Source: Halobacteria archaeon HArc-gm2
GTDB lineage: Archaea > Halobacteriota > Halobacteria > Halobacteriales > Haloarculaceae
Assembly (NCBI GenBank): GCA_025517465.1
Contig: JAOPKE010000005.1
Coordinates: 1-64,000 of the forward strand
Direction of reading: 5' to 3'
DNA length: 64,000 bases
In this document: one piece after another, positions 53,914-63,881 of the stretch
Layout of the letters: the number at the start of each line of letters is the position of its first letter
How positions within the stretch are numbered: the first letter of the stretch is position 1
Notes under the pieces: model-generated
What the model was told of the DNA's origin: nothing
Databases searched by the model: none
What the model saw: only the letters and a program-made list of their open reading frames with translations
Program-made: the position numbers and the translations under genes

Positions 53914-54153
53914 ACGCCAATCACGGACGGGGGGCAGTGAAAGGTTTCCGTTCTCCGGGCTCCGGCGGGTTCGGCGCCGCCGACCGTCCACTCGACGGAG
54001 GGAGAAGGAGCCCCAGCGGTCGAACTGACCGGTGATTTCGGGGGCCCCGGGTGCCGTCGGTCGTGTCTCGTGCTCGCCGGCCGACGTCGGGAGAACCCGG
54101 CGAAAAGCGGGGGAGAGGCCAGCCCTTTATCCGTGGGACTCGCACCCGAACGT

Positions 54154-54492
54154 ATGAAGCAGGCCATCGTCGCCAGGTCCGACCTCGGAATGGGGGCGGG
54201 GAAGCTGGCGGCACAGGTGGCTCACGCCTCGCTGATGGCCTTCGAGGACGCCGACCGGCAGACCCGCTCCGACTGGAAGGGGCAGGGCCAGAAGAAGGTC
54301 GTCCTGAAGGCCAGCGGGGAGAGCGAACTGTTCCGACTCGCGGACGTGGCGGAGTCGGAAGGCCTGCCACACGCTATCGTCAGGGACGCCGGCCACACCC
54401 AGCTCGAGCCGGGCACCGTCAGCGCGCTGGCCGTCGGGCCGGCGGCGGACGACCTGGTCGACGCCGTGACCGGCGACCTGTCCCTGTACTGA
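54154..54492 (+). CDS. pth2: Peptidyl-tRNA hydrolase, archaeal type (Pth2)
   Basis: The 112-residue protein matches Pth2 over its full length: [42 protein letters not shown] and [24 protein letters not shown]. It frees tRNA from stalled peptidyl-tRNA in the cytoplasm. A CTTTATC element about 30 bases upstream supports a leaderless start. The proteasome operon follows on the same strand. Confidence 0.94.
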   Translation: MKQAIVARSDLGMGAGKLAAQVAHASLMAFEDADRQTRSDWKGQGQKKVVLKASGESELFRLADVAESEGLPHAIVRDAGHTQLEPGTVSALAVGPAADDLVDAVTGDLSLY

Positions 54493-54538
54493 TAGCGGGT
54501 CGCGCGACCCGCCGTCTCACGTGCCACGAGCACACAAG

Positions 54539-54548
54539 GGATATAAAC
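54539..54548 (+). promoter_or_regulatory. TATA box of the proteasome operon
   Basis: GGATATAAAC is a strong archaeal TATA element. Its distance places transcription start near 54567-54570, where an in-frame GTG lies, about 18 bases before the ATG used for psmA. Confidence 0.6.
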
Positions 54549-54584
54549 ACCCATCCCTAACCCAGGGTGAACACCAACGAATCT

Positions 54585-55328
54585 ATGCAAGGACAGAACC
54601 AACAGCAGGCGTACGACCGCGGGATCACTATCTTCTCGCCGGACGGACGTCTCTACCAGGTCGAGTACGCGCGGGAAGCCGTCAAGCGCGGGACCGCCAG
54701 CGTCGGCGTCCGCACCGCGGACGGCGTCGTGTTGGCTGCGGACCGTCACGCCCGATCGCCGCTGCTCGAACGCGACAGCATCGAGAAGATCCACAAGGCC
54801 GACGACCACGTCGGCATCGCCAGCGCCGGCCACGTCGCCGACGCTCGCAAGCTGATCGATCTGGCCCGCCGCCAGGCCCAGGTCGAACAGCTCCGGTACG
54901 GCCAGCAGATCGGCGTCGAGTCGCTGACCAAGGAGGTCACCGACTACATCCAGGAGTACACCCAGACCGGCGGCGCGCGCCCCTTCGGCGTCGCGCTGCT
55001 GCTCGGCGGCATCGAGGACGGCGAACCGCGCCTCTTCGAGACCGACCCCTCCGGGACGCCCTACGAGTGGCAGGCTGTCGCCATCGGCGGCGACCGCGAG
55101 GAGATCCAGTCGTTCCTCGAGGAGGAGTACACCGAGGAGATGGACCTCGAATCCGGTATCGAGCTCGCGCTCGAGGCGCTCGGATCGGTCAGCGACGAAG
55201 GCCTCGACGCCTCCGGCGTCGACATCGCGACCGTCGACGTCGAGTCCGAACAGTTCACGTCGCTCACGGAGGACGACGTCGCCGAACGCGTCGACGAGTT
55301 CGGCCTCGAGGGTGAGGACGATGAGTGA
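54585..55328 (+). CDS. psmA: 20S proteasome alpha subunit
   Basis: The 247-residue protein begins MQGQNQQQAYDRGITIFSPDGRLYQVEYAREAVKRG (in parts), the alpha signature, and is colinear with haloarchaeal PsmA. Seven copies form each outer ring of the 20S core and gate substrate entry. A GTG at 54567, at the predicted transcription start, would add six residues (MNTNES); the ATG gives the N-terminus usual in relatives. It overlaps the beta gene by eight bases, so the subunits are coupled. Confidence 0.95.
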   Translation: MQGQNQQQAYDRGITIFSPDGRLYQVEYAREAVKRGTASVGVRTADGVVLAADRHARSPLLERDSIEKIHKADDHVGIASAGHVADARKLIDLARRQAQVEQLRYGQQIGVESLTKEVTDYIQEYTQTGGARPFGVALLLGGIEDGEPRLFETDPSGTPYEWQAVAIGGDREEIQSFLEEEYTEEMDLESGIELALEALGSVSDEGLDASGVDIATVDVESEQFTSLTEDDVAERVDEFGLEGEDDE

Positions 55329-56016
55329 GTTCACTGAGGACCCGTACGCGCCGGAACTCGGCTCGTTCGAGGACCTCCCCCAGAACCCGCAGGCCGGCAA
55401 CGACGAGGACACCGTCAACAAGACGGGGACGACCACCGTCGGCATCGCCGTCGAGGACGGCGTCGTCATCGCGACGGACATGCGCGCCTCGCTTGGCGGC
55501 CGGTTCGTCTCGAACAAGAACGTCCAGAAGGTCGAGCAGATTCACCCCACCGGCGCGCTGACTCTCGTCGGTAGCGTCGGCGGCGCCCAGTCGTTCATCC
55601 GGACGCTCCGCTCGGAGGTCGACCTCTACGAGGCCCGCCGCGGGGAGGACATCAGCATCGACGCACTGGCCACGCTCGCGGGCAACTTCGCCCGCGGCGG
55701 GCCGTTCATGGCTATCCACCCCATCCTCGGCGGCGTCGACGACGAGGGCAGCCACGTCTACAGCATCGACCCCGCCGGCGGCGTCATGAAGGACGACTAC
55801 ACCGTCACCGGCTCCGGGATGCAACTCGCCTACGGTGTCCTCGAGGGCTCCTACGAGGAGGGGCTCTCGATGGACGAGGCGTCGACGCTGGCGGCCCGGG
55901 CCGTCTACGCGGCGACCGAACGCGACACTGGCTCCGGCAACGGCGTCTACCTCGCGCTCGTCACCGACGAAGGCGTCGACATCACCGGCTACGACGACTT
56001 CGACGACGTCCTGTAG
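55321..56016 (+). CDS. psmB: 20S proteasome beta subunit
   Basis: The 231-residue precursor has a propeptide of about 36 residues ending KTG, cut before TTTVGI to expose the catalytic Thr37. Lys/Asp partners are in VIATDMRASLGG and the Ser/Asp region GGVDDEGSHVYSIDPAGG is present. Beta subunits form the two inner, proteolytic rings. The start ATG lies inside the last codons of psmA. Haloferax carries psmA and psmB at separate loci; here they share an operon. Confidence 0.95.
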   Translation: MSEFTEDPYAPELGSFEDLPQNPQAGNDEDTVNKTGTTTVGIAVEDGVVIATDMRASLGGRFVSNKNVQKVEQIHPTGALTLVGSVGGAQSFIRTLRSEVDLYEARRGEDISIDALATLAGNFARGGPFMAIHPILGGVDDEGSHVYSIDPAGGVMKDDYTVTGSGMQLAYGVLEGSYEEGLSMDEASTLAARAVYAATERDTGSGNGVYLALVTDEGVDITGYDDFDDVL

Positions 56017-56124
56017 GCGCCGCTCGGCCTCGTATTCTTTACGGCCGTTTTCCGCCCGATTGACGTCACGAGAACAATCTATCGCGAACGACACCGACGA
56101 GTCCCGACTGGGACTCGCGTCACC

Positions 56125-57447
56125 TCACATTCCCTGGACGATGCCGGCGACGGCGAGGACGCCGTTGTAGAGGACGTAGGCCAGGACGAGGACGACGGGC
56201 ACGCGCAGCACCCAGATCCAGACCGTCGTGAACGTCTCGCCGCCCGGCATCCCCTTCTGGAGCTCTTCGCTGGCGCCGCTGGCGTAGAACCAGCCGCCGA
56301 AGATGGCCAGCAGCAGGCCGCCGCCGATCAGGAGGATCTGGTTCGCGATGGCGTCGTACAGCGTGAGGTAGTCGAGGCTCATCGCCGTCGGGATACCGAC
56401 GAGGAAGATGACCGCCGCGATGGCGAGCGTCGCCGGCTTCCGGTCGACGCCGAACGTGTCGATGGCGTAGGAGACGATCACTTCGAGGATGCTGAAGGCG
56501 CTCGTCAGCGACGCCAGCAGGAGCATCGAGAAGAACACGAAGCCGACGACCTGTCCGGCTGGGAGGCTGGCGAACGCGGTCGCCAGGCCGACGAAGGTCG
56601 TCCCGATGCCGCCGGTGCCCGGGTCGACGCCCTGCGCGAAGAGGAACGGGAACACGGCCAGTCCGGCCAGGATCGCGATGGAGGTGTCGACCACGACGAT
56701 CAACAGGCTGTCCCGGAGCATGTTGCGGTCCTCGCCGAGGTAGGAGGCGTAGGTTATCATCACGCCCATCCCGAGCGAGAGCGTGAAGAAGGCCTGCCCG
56801 GCGGCGTCCGGTAGTAGACCGATCGCGTCGGTGACGATCGTGCTCATGTCGGGTGAGAGGTAGTAGGCGTACCCCTCGCTCGCGCCCGACAGCGTCGCGC
56901 CGTAGGCGGCGAGGAGGACGAGGAGACCGACGACGCTCGGGATCATGACCTTCGCGGCGCGTTCGAGGCCGTCACGGACGCCGAAGGAGACGATCCCAGC
57001 GACGATGGCCATGAACAGTAGGTCGTAGGCGACGGCGTTCGTCCCCTCCGCCGCGCTCCCGAAGAAGGCCTCGGCGTTGCCGGCGTACCCGCCGGTGAGA
57101 CTGCCGACCATGTACTGGATGACCCAGCCGCCGACGACGCTGTAGTACGAGAGGATGACGAATCCGGCGAGGGCGCCGATAGCGCCGATGAACTGCCAGT
57201 TCGGGGCCCCAATCTCCGGGAACGCGTCCACGACGTTCTGTTTGGACTCCCGACCGATCACGAACTCCACCAGGATGACCGGGAGTCCGATCACCGCGAC
57301 CAGGAAGAGGTACGCGACGAGGAACGCCGCGCCGCCTGATTCGGCGGTCAGGAACGGGAACCGCCAGATGTTGCCGAGCCCGACCGCGCTCCCCACCGCG
57401 GCCAGGATGAAGCCGATGCGTGTCGCCCACGTCTCTCGAATCGCCAT
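56125..57447 (-). CDS. Sodium-dependent transporter, SNF/NSS family (LeuT fold)
   Basis: The 440-residue protein has 11-12 membrane helices and opens with the family motif [33 protein letters not shown] (in parts), where the unwound first helix binds Na+ and substrate. Bacterial and archaeal relatives import amino acids or other small amines with Na+. The substrate cannot be chosen from sequence. The ATG at 57447 is the natural start; the frame is open upstream but without similarity. An AT-rich TTATTT element lies about 27 bases upstream. Confidence 0.9.
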   Translation of the reverse strand: MAIRETWATRIGFILAAVGSAVGLGNIWRFPFLTAESGGAAFLVAYLFLVAVIGLPVILVEFVIGRESKQNVVDAFPEIGAPNWQFIGAIGALAGFVILSYYSVVGGWVIQYMVGSLTGGYAGNAEAFFGSAAEGTNAVAYDLLFMAIVAGIVSFGVRDGLERAAKVMIPSVVGLLVLLAAYGATLSGASEGYAYYLSPDMSTIVTDAIGLLPDAAGQAFFTLSLGMGVMITYASYLGEDRNMLRDSLLIVVVDTSIAILAGLAVFPFLFAQGVDPGTGGIGTTFVGLATAFASLPAGQVVGFVFFSMLLLASLTSAFSILEVIVSYAIDTFGVDRKPATLAIAAVIFLVGIPTAMSLDYLTLYDAIANQILLIGGGLLLAIFGGWFYASGASEELQKGMPGGETFTTVWIWVLRVPVVLVLAYVLYNGVLAVAGIVQGM

Positions 57448-57699
57448 AGCACCCTGTGGCACACAGACGCACAAATAATTTTCGAGACATATGGGCGAAA
57501 AATGTTCGCTCGGCACCCACTTGATGACGGTGACGGGCCTTCTACCCCGTCTACCGATGGTGTAACATCCACTACCTGTTTCGGCATTGCCTGGTCGTTC
57601 ACCGGTTTCGTGGTCCCGGACAGAGTCGTTCACCGGTGCTGGCGCGTCGCTGGCATCGCTACGTCTTTACGCGTTCCGGGGCGACCAACGGACGACAGG

Positions 57700-59076
57700 A
57701 TGCGCGAGGCACACCCCATCGAGCAGGCGGTCGGGATGGACTACTACGTCAGCGACGCTGAGGGCACGGGTGGCCGCCTGCGCGCCTCGCCCGAGGACTT
57801 CCGCGTCACCGAACTGGAGGCTTTCGACGTGCAGCCGATCGACGCGGACACGGGTGGCTACCAGCACCTCGTTCTCCGCGCGACCCTGCGCGGCTGGGAC
57901 ACCAACGACTTCGCCGGCAGACTTTCGGACGGTCTCGGCATCTCCCGGGAGCGCGTCTCCTGGGCCGGGACGAAGGACAAGCGCGCCGTGACGACGCAGC
58001 TGTTCTCTGTCGACGGCGTCGACCCCGACGACCTCCCCGAGATCAACGACGCCGACGTCGAGGTGGTCGGCCGCGCCGGCCGTCCGGTCCTCTTCGGCGA
58101 CCTGGCGGGCAACGAGTTCGAAATCACCGTGCGCGACGTCGAGCATCCGGAGTCGGTCGACGCCATCACCGAGGACCTTCGCGAGTTCGCGGGCGTCGCG
58201 ACCGGGGACTACGATGACGACGGAGCCGCCAGCGAGTGGACCACTGTCGCCGTCCCGAACTACTTCGGTCAGCAGCGCTTCGGCAGCCGCCGGCCGGTCA
58301 CTCACGAGGTTGGCCTCGCCATCGTCCGCGAGGACTGGGAGGGCGCCGTGCTGGCCTACGTTGGCCGACCCCACGAGCGCGAACCCGAGGCGACGCAGGA
58401 GGCGCGCCAGTATATCGAAGAGACCCGGGACTGGCAGGGCGCCATCGATCGCTTCCCGCGCGCGCTCGGGTACGAACGGTCGATGTGCCATCGCCTCGTC
58501 GAGAACGGCGGCGAATCGCCCAAGGACTTCCGGGAGGCGCTGGAAGCCGTCCCGACGAACCTCCAGACGATGTTCGTCAACGCCGCCCAGTCGTACGTCT
58601 TCAACCGGATCCTCTCGGAGCGCCTGGAACGGGGGCTCCCCTTCGACCGGCCGGTCGCGGGCGACGTGGTGTGCTTTGCAGACGCCGATGCGCCGAACGG
58701 CCTGGCGCTGCCCGACACCGACCGTCTCCAGCGCGTCGACGAGAACCGCGTCCGGACCGTCGAGCGCCACTGTGAGCGCGGCCGGGCGTTCGTCACCGCA
58801 CCGCTCGTCGGCACCGAGACGGAACTCGCCGACGGCGAACCAGGTGAAATCGAGCGCGAGGTCCTGCGGGACGTCGGCGTCGAGCCCGGCGACTTCGCCC
58901 TCCCCGGCGAGTTCGAGTCGACGGGGACGCACCGGGCGATCCAGGTCCGGACCGATCTGGGCGTCGAGCACGAGGGGTCGGACGTGGTCCGCTTCTCGTT
59001 CGCGCTGCCGAAGGGAAGCTACGCGACCGTCGTGCTCCGGGAGTACCTCAAGCGCGACCCCGAACACCTCGGCTGA
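57700..59076 (+). CDS. truD: tRNA pseudouridine(13) synthase TruD
   Basis: The 458-residue protein has the TruD catalytic motif [14 protein letters not shown] (Asp93), the NYFGQQRFG motif (near residue 188) and [14 protein letters not shown] in the inserted domain. It isomerises U13 in tRNAs. Length is normal for the archaeal family. It is divergent from the SNF transporter. Confidence 0.94.
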   Translation: MREAHPIEQAVGMDYYVSDAEGTGGRLRASPEDFRVTELEAFDVQPIDADTGGYQHLVLRATLRGWDTNDFAGRLSDGLGISRERVSWAGTKDKRAVTTQLFSVDGVDPDDLPEINDADVEVVGRAGRPVLFGDLAGNEFEITVRDVEHPESVDAITEDLREFAGVATGDYDDDGAASEWTTVAVPNYFGQQRFGSRRPVTHEVGLAIVREDWEGAVLAYVGRPHEREPEATQEARQYIEETRDWQGAIDRFPRALGYERSMCHRLVENGGESPKDFREALEAVPTNLQTMFVNAAQSYVFNRILSERLERGLPFDRPVAGDVVCFADADAPNGLALPDTDRLQRVDENRVRTVERHCERGRAFVTAPLVGTETELADGEPGEIEREVLRDVGVEPGDFALPGEFESTGTHRAIQVRTDLGVEHEGSDVVRFSFALPKGSYATVVLREYLKRDPEHLG

Positions 59077-59228
59077 ACCGGTACGCTGGGATGAACCGGA
59101 ACGCGCCCGTCCCTCGCAGACACGCTCGCACGACCGGGTCGGTGTGATTTGGCGCGAGGCGGAGCGTCCCTATCACGTTTGAGACTGAGGGGCAACGCTT
59201 AGCAGGCCCTCGGTCGTGGATCCGACGA

Positions 59229-60266
59229 ATGGGAGCAGTCCGATCGCAGGTTCGGAGGGCTGTCGACGCTGCGGACACGACCAGTGCCGCAGCGACGAGC
59301 GGCGCCCTCGCGGCGGTCCTGACCGCGTTCGGAATCGTCCAGTGGGTCTCGTTTCCACCGCGCGAGACGCTCTACCTCGTCGGGCCGGCGTTCGAACTGG
59401 TCGGCGTCCTCGCGTCCGTCGCCGGTCCGTTCGTCTTCGATTTCGTCCGGTCCGACCGGCGGCTCTACCGCGCGCTGCTCGCCGGCTGTACGCTGTTCGG
59501 CGTCTCGATGACGACGGCGATGCTGTTCGACCTCGTCGCCCAGCCCTTCGCCTTCAGATTCGTCTTCCAGGGCGCCACCCTGGGCCTTGCGGGCGTCAGC
59601 TTCCTCTACGCGCTGGGCCGATGGATCGAACGGGTCGAGGAGCGCAAGGCGGAACTCGAGCGCCAGAACGAGCGCCTCGACGAGTTCGCCGCGGTCGCCA
59701 GCCACGACCTGCGGAGCCCGCTCCAGGTCGCCCACGGGAGCCTCCTCGCGGTCCGGGAGGACGGCGACGAGGCGGCGCTGGACCGCCTCGAACGCTCGAT
59801 AACCCGGATGGACACCATCGTCGACGACGTGTTGCAGTTCTCCCGGATCGCCAACGAGTCGATCGAACGGGAGTCGGTCCAGCTGTCCGCGGTGGCGACC
59901 GAGGCCTGGGAGTCGGTGCAGGCCGACGAAGCGGCGCTCCGGATCGAATCCGACGGCCGCGTGCCGGCCGACCCGCGCCTGCTCCAGCAGGCCCTGGAGA
60001 ACCTTTTCCGCAACGCCATGGACCACGGCGGCGACGACGTGACGATCTGGATCGGCGCCACGACCGACGGGTTCTACGTGATGGACGACGGGCCGGGCAT
60101 CGACTCCGACCAGCGCGACCAGGTGTTCGACTCGGGCTACTCTGGGGGCGCCAGCACCGGCCTCGGACTCGCCATCGTCAGTCGCATCGTCGAGGCCCAC
60201 GGCTGGTCGATCAGGACCGTGACCGGGCACGACGGTGGCGCGCGCTTCGAAGTCCGGACGGAGTGA
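59229..60266 (+). CDS. Membrane-bound sensor histidine kinase
   Basis: The 345-residue kinase has four N-terminal membrane helices (about 25-130), a short coiled coil (ERVEERKAELERQNERL), a HisKA domain with the phosphoacceptor His159 (FAAVASHDLRSPLQ), and an HATPase_c domain with N box ENLFRNAMDH, G1 box VMDDGPGID and G2 box GLGLAIVSRIVEAHG. It lacks a separate extracellular sensing domain, so the helices may sense directly. A HalX response regulator lies 1.1 kb away on the other strand, but pairing is not proven. Confidence 0.9.
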   Translation: MGAVRSQVRRAVDAADTTSAAATSGALAAVLTAFGIVQWVSFPPRETLYLVGPAFELVGVLASVAGPFVFDFVRSDRRLYRALLAGCTLFGVSMTTAMLFDLVAQPFAFRFVFQGATLGLAGVSFLYALGRWIERVEERKAELERQNERLDEFAAVASHDLRSPLQVAHGSLLAVREDGDEAALDRLERSITRMDTIVDDVLQFSRIANESIERESVQLSAVATEAWESVQADEAALRIESDGRVPADPRLLQQALENLFRNAMDHGGDDVTIWIGATTDGFYVMDDGPGIDSDQRDQVFDSGYSGGASTGLGLAIVSRIVEAHGWSIRTVTGHDGGARFEVRTE

Positions 60267-60398
60267 GTCCGGTGGTGGTCGCCCACGCGACCAGGGCGTT
60301 CGACGACGCGCTGACGGCTGTCAGAAACCGATTTCCGCGACTTCTTCTCACGTAATTTGGAGAAATGCTTGCTCGCCACGTCGATACGGGGATGAGTA

Positions 60399-61331
60399 TC
60401 AGTCGTCGCCGTTGACCTCTGCTTCCAGCATCTCGAACTTGGCGACGCGTTCGGCGTGGGCGTTGTGCTGGTGGATCGACTCGTCGTTGGACTGTTCCAT
60501 CCGGACGATGGCGTCCTCGGGGAGCTGGGGGAACTGGTCGACGACGCCCTCGGCCATCGCGCGGACGCAGTCCTCGACGAACTTCGCGTTCTTGTGGGAC
60601 TCGTAGGTCATGTGGTCCTCGTCGGGGCGCTTGGCGAGGTTGTAGATGCGTGCGCTCATGGAGTCCCGGGCCACCTCGATGACGTCGTCGAGGTCCACCG
60701 GTGGCGCCCCCTCGCTCTCGATGGTCAGCGTGGCGTGGCCGCGCTGGGAGTGGCCCGGCTGGGGGACCTCTTCGAGGAACGAGTCGATGGTCTCGTCGTC
60801 GACGTCCAGCCCGCGCAGCGTCTCGCGGGCGCGGGCGGCGGACATCCCCTGCGAGCAGGGACAGACCGTCATCCCGGTGACGCGGGCACCGATCTCCTCG
60901 CTGGTGCCGTCGTCGTCCGCCGTCGCCGAGGCGATGATGTCGGCGGTCGACTGTGTCTGCATGCCGGATTCGGGGGTCTGATCGCGGGTGACGTACTCCG
61001 CCTCCATGCTCACCTCCGCGCGGGTGGTGTAGTCGTGTTTCTCGAGGAGACGCTCGGCGGCCTCGCCGCAGACGTCCTCGACGCCGGAGACTTCCTCCTG
61101 GACGGCGGCCTCCAGCGTCTCGTCGATGACCTCCATGTTACGGCTCATGTCGGCGCCCTTGCGCCAGGACGGCAGGTCGACGAAGACCGAGAACTCCGCC
61201 ATCAGGACGATGGGACGCTGGTCCTCGCGACCGATCTTGACCAGCTTCTCGACGCCGGTGACGCCGACGCGGTTGAGGCCCACGGTCACGTCGGGACTCG
61301 AGGCCTGGACGTCCGGCAGTTGCTGACTCAT
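60399..61331 (-). CDS. mptA: GTP cyclohydrolase MptA
   Basis: The 310-residue protein is the archaeal FolE2-type, Fe(II)-dependent enzyme that turns GTP into 7,8-dihydroneopterin 2',3'-cyclic phosphate, the first step of methanopterin-like and folate pterin synthesis in haloarchaea. Motifs include [53 protein letters not shown] with the metal-binding Cys, and [10 protein letters not shown]. Length is typical. It stands on the same strand as the HalX gene but with 77 bases between. Confidence 0.93.
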   Translation of the reverse strand: MSQQLPDVQASSPDVTVGLNRVGVTGVEKLVKIGREDQRPIVLMAEFSVFVDLPSWRKGADMSRNMEVIDETLEAAVQEEVSGVEDVCGEAAERLLEKHDYTTRAEVSMEAEYVTRDQTPESGMQTQSTADIIASATADDDGTSEEIGARVTGMTVCPCSQGMSAARARETLRGLDVDDETIDSFLEEVPQPGHSQRGHATLTIESEGAPPVDLDDVIEVARDSMSARIYNLAKRPDEDHMTYESHKNAKFVEDCVRAMAEGVVDQFPQLPEDAIVRMEQSNDESIHQHNAHAERVAKFEMLEAEVNGDD

Positions 61332-61408
61332 TGGGTAGCCCTAGAGCGGATCGGTGGTTAGTGCTTTCGAAAGCACATGCGACGGGGACCGAGCGGGCGT
61401 CGACGCGG

Positions 61409-62005
61409 TCACTCGCGGCCCGACGGCGGCGGGTCCTGCGGGTCGAAGTCGCGCAGCAGTACCTCGTAGTCGTCCTCGTCGAACCCCGCGACGATGCGGT
61501 CGAGTTCCGCCCGGTGGGCCTCGAGTTCGGCCCGGAGCTCCCGGAACTCCTCGCTGTTCTCGAGTTCGGCCTCCGTCTTGGTCGCCTGCAGGGCGGCGTG
61601 TTTCGAGGACAGTGCGTAGAACGTCCGGACGTGGGACTCGTAGGCGGCACAGGTGAGCAGCCGTTCGACGGTATCGAACAGGTCCTCGCTGGTCGCCGGC
61701 TTCACCAGGTAGTCGTCGAACGGCATGTCGATGATGTCGAAGTCGGGGTCGATGGCGGTCACCATCGCGACCCGGGCGTCCAGCCCGCGCTCGCGAATCT
61801 CGCGCAACACGTCCCCACCGGCGAGTTCTGGCATCCGCCGGTCGAGGAGCACCACGTCGACGTCAGGCGTCAGCGCGTCGAGGGCTTCGTGGCCGCTGTA
61901 GGCCGTCGCCACCTCGTACCGGTCGGAGAGCTGCGCGGCGTAGGCGTCTGCCACCTCCCGCTCGTCGTCCACGACGAGGACCCGCGCGCGGTTCGTGCCC
62001 GTCAT
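61409..62005 (-). CDS. Response regulator with HalX domain
   Basis: The 198-residue protein has a receiver domain (DDEREVADAY, phosphoacceptor Asp55 in VVLLDRRMPE, Lys102 in DYLVKPA) and a C-terminal helical HalX domain (about 120-185, with ALSSKHAALQATKTEAEL). HalX is a haloarchaeal domain of unknown output found after receivers. A strong TTTTAAAA box about 25 bases before the ATG points to a leaderless mRNA. The nearest kinase is at 59229-60266. Confidence 0.9.
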   Translation of the reverse strand: MTGTNRARVLVVDDEREVADAYAAQLSDRYEVATAYSGHEALDALTPDVDVVLLDRRMPELAGGDVLREIRERGLDARVAMVTAIDPDFDIIDMPFDDYLVKPATSEDLFDTVERLLTCAAYESHVRTFYALSSKHAALQATKTEAELENSEEFRELRAELEAHRAELDRIVAGFDEDDYEVLLRDFDPQDPPPSGRE

Positions 62006-62111
62006 TGGACTACCTATGCGAAAAGAGTTTTAAAAGTATTGCGGGGGTTGGTAACACGTGACGTCACTCGGCCCGGCTGCCGTCCGCCGCCCGACCGGCT
62101 GTCACTGCCGA

Positions 62112-63149
62112 TCACGTTCCGACGAGGTCGTCGTACCGGGCGCCGGTCTGTTTCAGCGTCGCGGTCGAGTACAGGCGCTCGTGGTCGAACGGCAGGTGTT
62201 CGCCCGCGAGTTCGTCTATCTTCTCGTTTACGGCGGCCGTCTCCCGGCCGTGGATCATCGTGAACAGGTTGTACGACCACTCCTGCTCGGGCCGTCGCGG
62301 CCGGTGATAGCAGAGGGTCACGTAGGGGAGCCGGCCGACGGCCTCGCCGCGCTCGTCGAGTTCGTCGTCCGGGACGTCCCAGACGACCATACAGTTGCTG
62401 TCGAAGCCGGTCGCGACGTGGTTGACGACGCAGCCGATGCGCTTGATACAGCCGCCATCGAGCAGTTTCTCGACGGATTCGAGGACGGACTCCACCGGGG
62501 CGTCGATCCACTCGGCGACGTCTGCGTACGGCGTCGTCGAGAGCGGGAACCCCTCCTGGACGGCGAGCAACACTCGCCGGTCGAGCGCGGAGAGGTCGGC
62601 GACCGACGCCTCGCTGATCCGGGTTGCCTCCACGTCCGTCGCCTGGAGCGATTCGCGTGCGAACCGGTCCCCGTTGACGACGGGGAACTCGAGATCGATG
62701 TAGTAGTCCGTCAGCATCGGGAGGTTCAGCACCTCACAGCCCGTCTCGGCCGCGATTTCGTCGAGGATCCGGTCGCGCGTGGCCCGGTCGGCCGCGGTCA
62801 CGACGAACCACATGTTCCACTCGTGGTCGCGGGCGTAGTTGTGGTTGACCTGCGGGTGGGCGTTGATCGTTTCGGCTATCTCGTCGAACCGGTCGGCGGG
62901 CGCCTGCACGGCCGCGAGCGTCGACGACCCGATAACGGGCGGGTTGAGGACCGGCCCGAACCGGCGGACGATGCCGGCGTCGAGCAGCCCCTCGATCCGG
63001 CGAACCACGTCGTCGCCGTCGATGCCCAGTTCGGCACCGACGGCGTCTAACGGCCGCCGTTCGACGGGGAGGCCGCTCTGGTAGCCGTCGACGAGCGCGG
63101 CGTCCACCTCGCCGATCTCTGCTCGCCAGTCGCCCGACTGGAGACTCAT
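62112..63149 (-). CDS. Fused siroheme decarboxylase (AhbA-AhbB type, Lrp/AsnC fold)
   Basis: The 345-residue protein is two similar Lrp/AsnC-like halves. The first has a winged helix with GIVRRFGPVLNPPVIG and HEWNMWFVVTAADR; the second has GGCIKRIGCVVNHVATGF and EWSYNLFTMIHGR. The RRFG/KRIG and NYARDHEWNMWF/CYHRP...WSYNLF pairs are typical of AhbA/AhbB, which remove two carboxyl groups from siroheme to give didecarboxysiroheme on the alternative archaeal heme route. In many organisms the halves are separate subunits; here they are one chain. An Lrp-type regulator is the less likely alternative. Confidence 0.82.
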   Translation of the reverse strand: MSLQSGDWRAEIGEVDAALVDGYQSGLPVERRPLDAVGAELGIDGDDVVRRIEGLLDAGIVRRFGPVLNPPVIGSSTLAAVQAPADRFDEIAETINAHPQVNHNYARDHEWNMWFVVTAADRATRDRILDEIAAETGCEVLNLPMLTDYYIDLEFPVVNGDRFARESLQATDVEATRISEASVADLSALDRRVLLAVQEGFPLSTTPYADVAEWIDAPVESVLESVEKLLDGGCIKRIGCVVNHVATGFDSNCMVVWDVPDDELDERGEAVGRLPYVTLCYHRPRRPEQEWSYNLFTMIHGRETAAVNEKIDELAGEHLPFDHERLYSTATLKQTGARYDDLVGT

Positions 63150-63267
63150 TCGACCGTAGTTTGGGGCGGACGATTGTACGGGTTTCGCTTTTCGCGAGAG
63201 ATAGGGAGCTTCTGTAACGATGGGATGGATCTGTGAGTGCTGCTGTGCGTGAGGGCACAAACACCCA

Positions 63268-63720
63268 GAAAGCCCTCAGCGCGCTGGAGTCGCGCGGACC
63301 CCCTGCGCGCGCTCGTCCCTCGCGTGCTTGCGGGTCCGTGCTTCCTCCAGCCCGCCTCGCCCTTTCATCCACCAGGCCCGCAGCGCAGCCCTGCCCTTCC
63401 CCTGGTCGCGGCATGAACGCCGCTCCCGGCCGACCGCCGCGCGGTTGCGGGGCGGTTGGGAAGCGTGATTCGCGCCGGACGGCGCGAATCCAGGGAGGTT
63501 TGGCGGAGTCAATCGCGAGCGCCTCCGTGGCGCGAGCGAGGTTGTGCCTGGAGGACTGAAAGGGCGAGGTGCGGTCGACGAAGTCCGACGAAGTAAGCAC
63601 CGCAACGGAGTGAGGAGCGCAGCGAGTCGCACGAGTCGAGCGCGCCGAGGGCTTTCGAGATGGTTGCGGTATCGTTGTCGACTCCAGAGAGCGCGTCGAG
63701 GGCTTTCGAGGTGTTGCGGT
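63268..63720. repeat. Palindromic repeat element D with duplicated right end
   Basis: The core (63268-63656) starts GAAAGCCCTC and ends GAGGGCTTTC, with left and right inverted units as in elements B and C. Its central hairpin (63467-63490) has the same outer stem and GGAC loop but a different inner stem, GATTCGCGCC paired with GGCGCGAATC. A second hairpin reads GCGCC-TCCGT-GGCGC (63519-63533). After the core the right terminus is repeated once (GAGGGCTTTCGAGGTGTTGCGG from 63698, given here in part). It separates the siroheme decarboxylase from the trpD-like gene. Confidence 0.8.
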
Positions 63721-63881
63721 CGTCAATAGCACACCCATGCGCTCAGAATCACACCAGATCGTTACAGACACGCCCTTTACGGATCGCCCGACGCCGTACC
63801 GAGTTGCGACTAGCCACACCGTCCGGAACCTCCTTCGCGGGAAACGGGAGCCTTTAGACGCGCGCAGTCGAACCCACCGAT

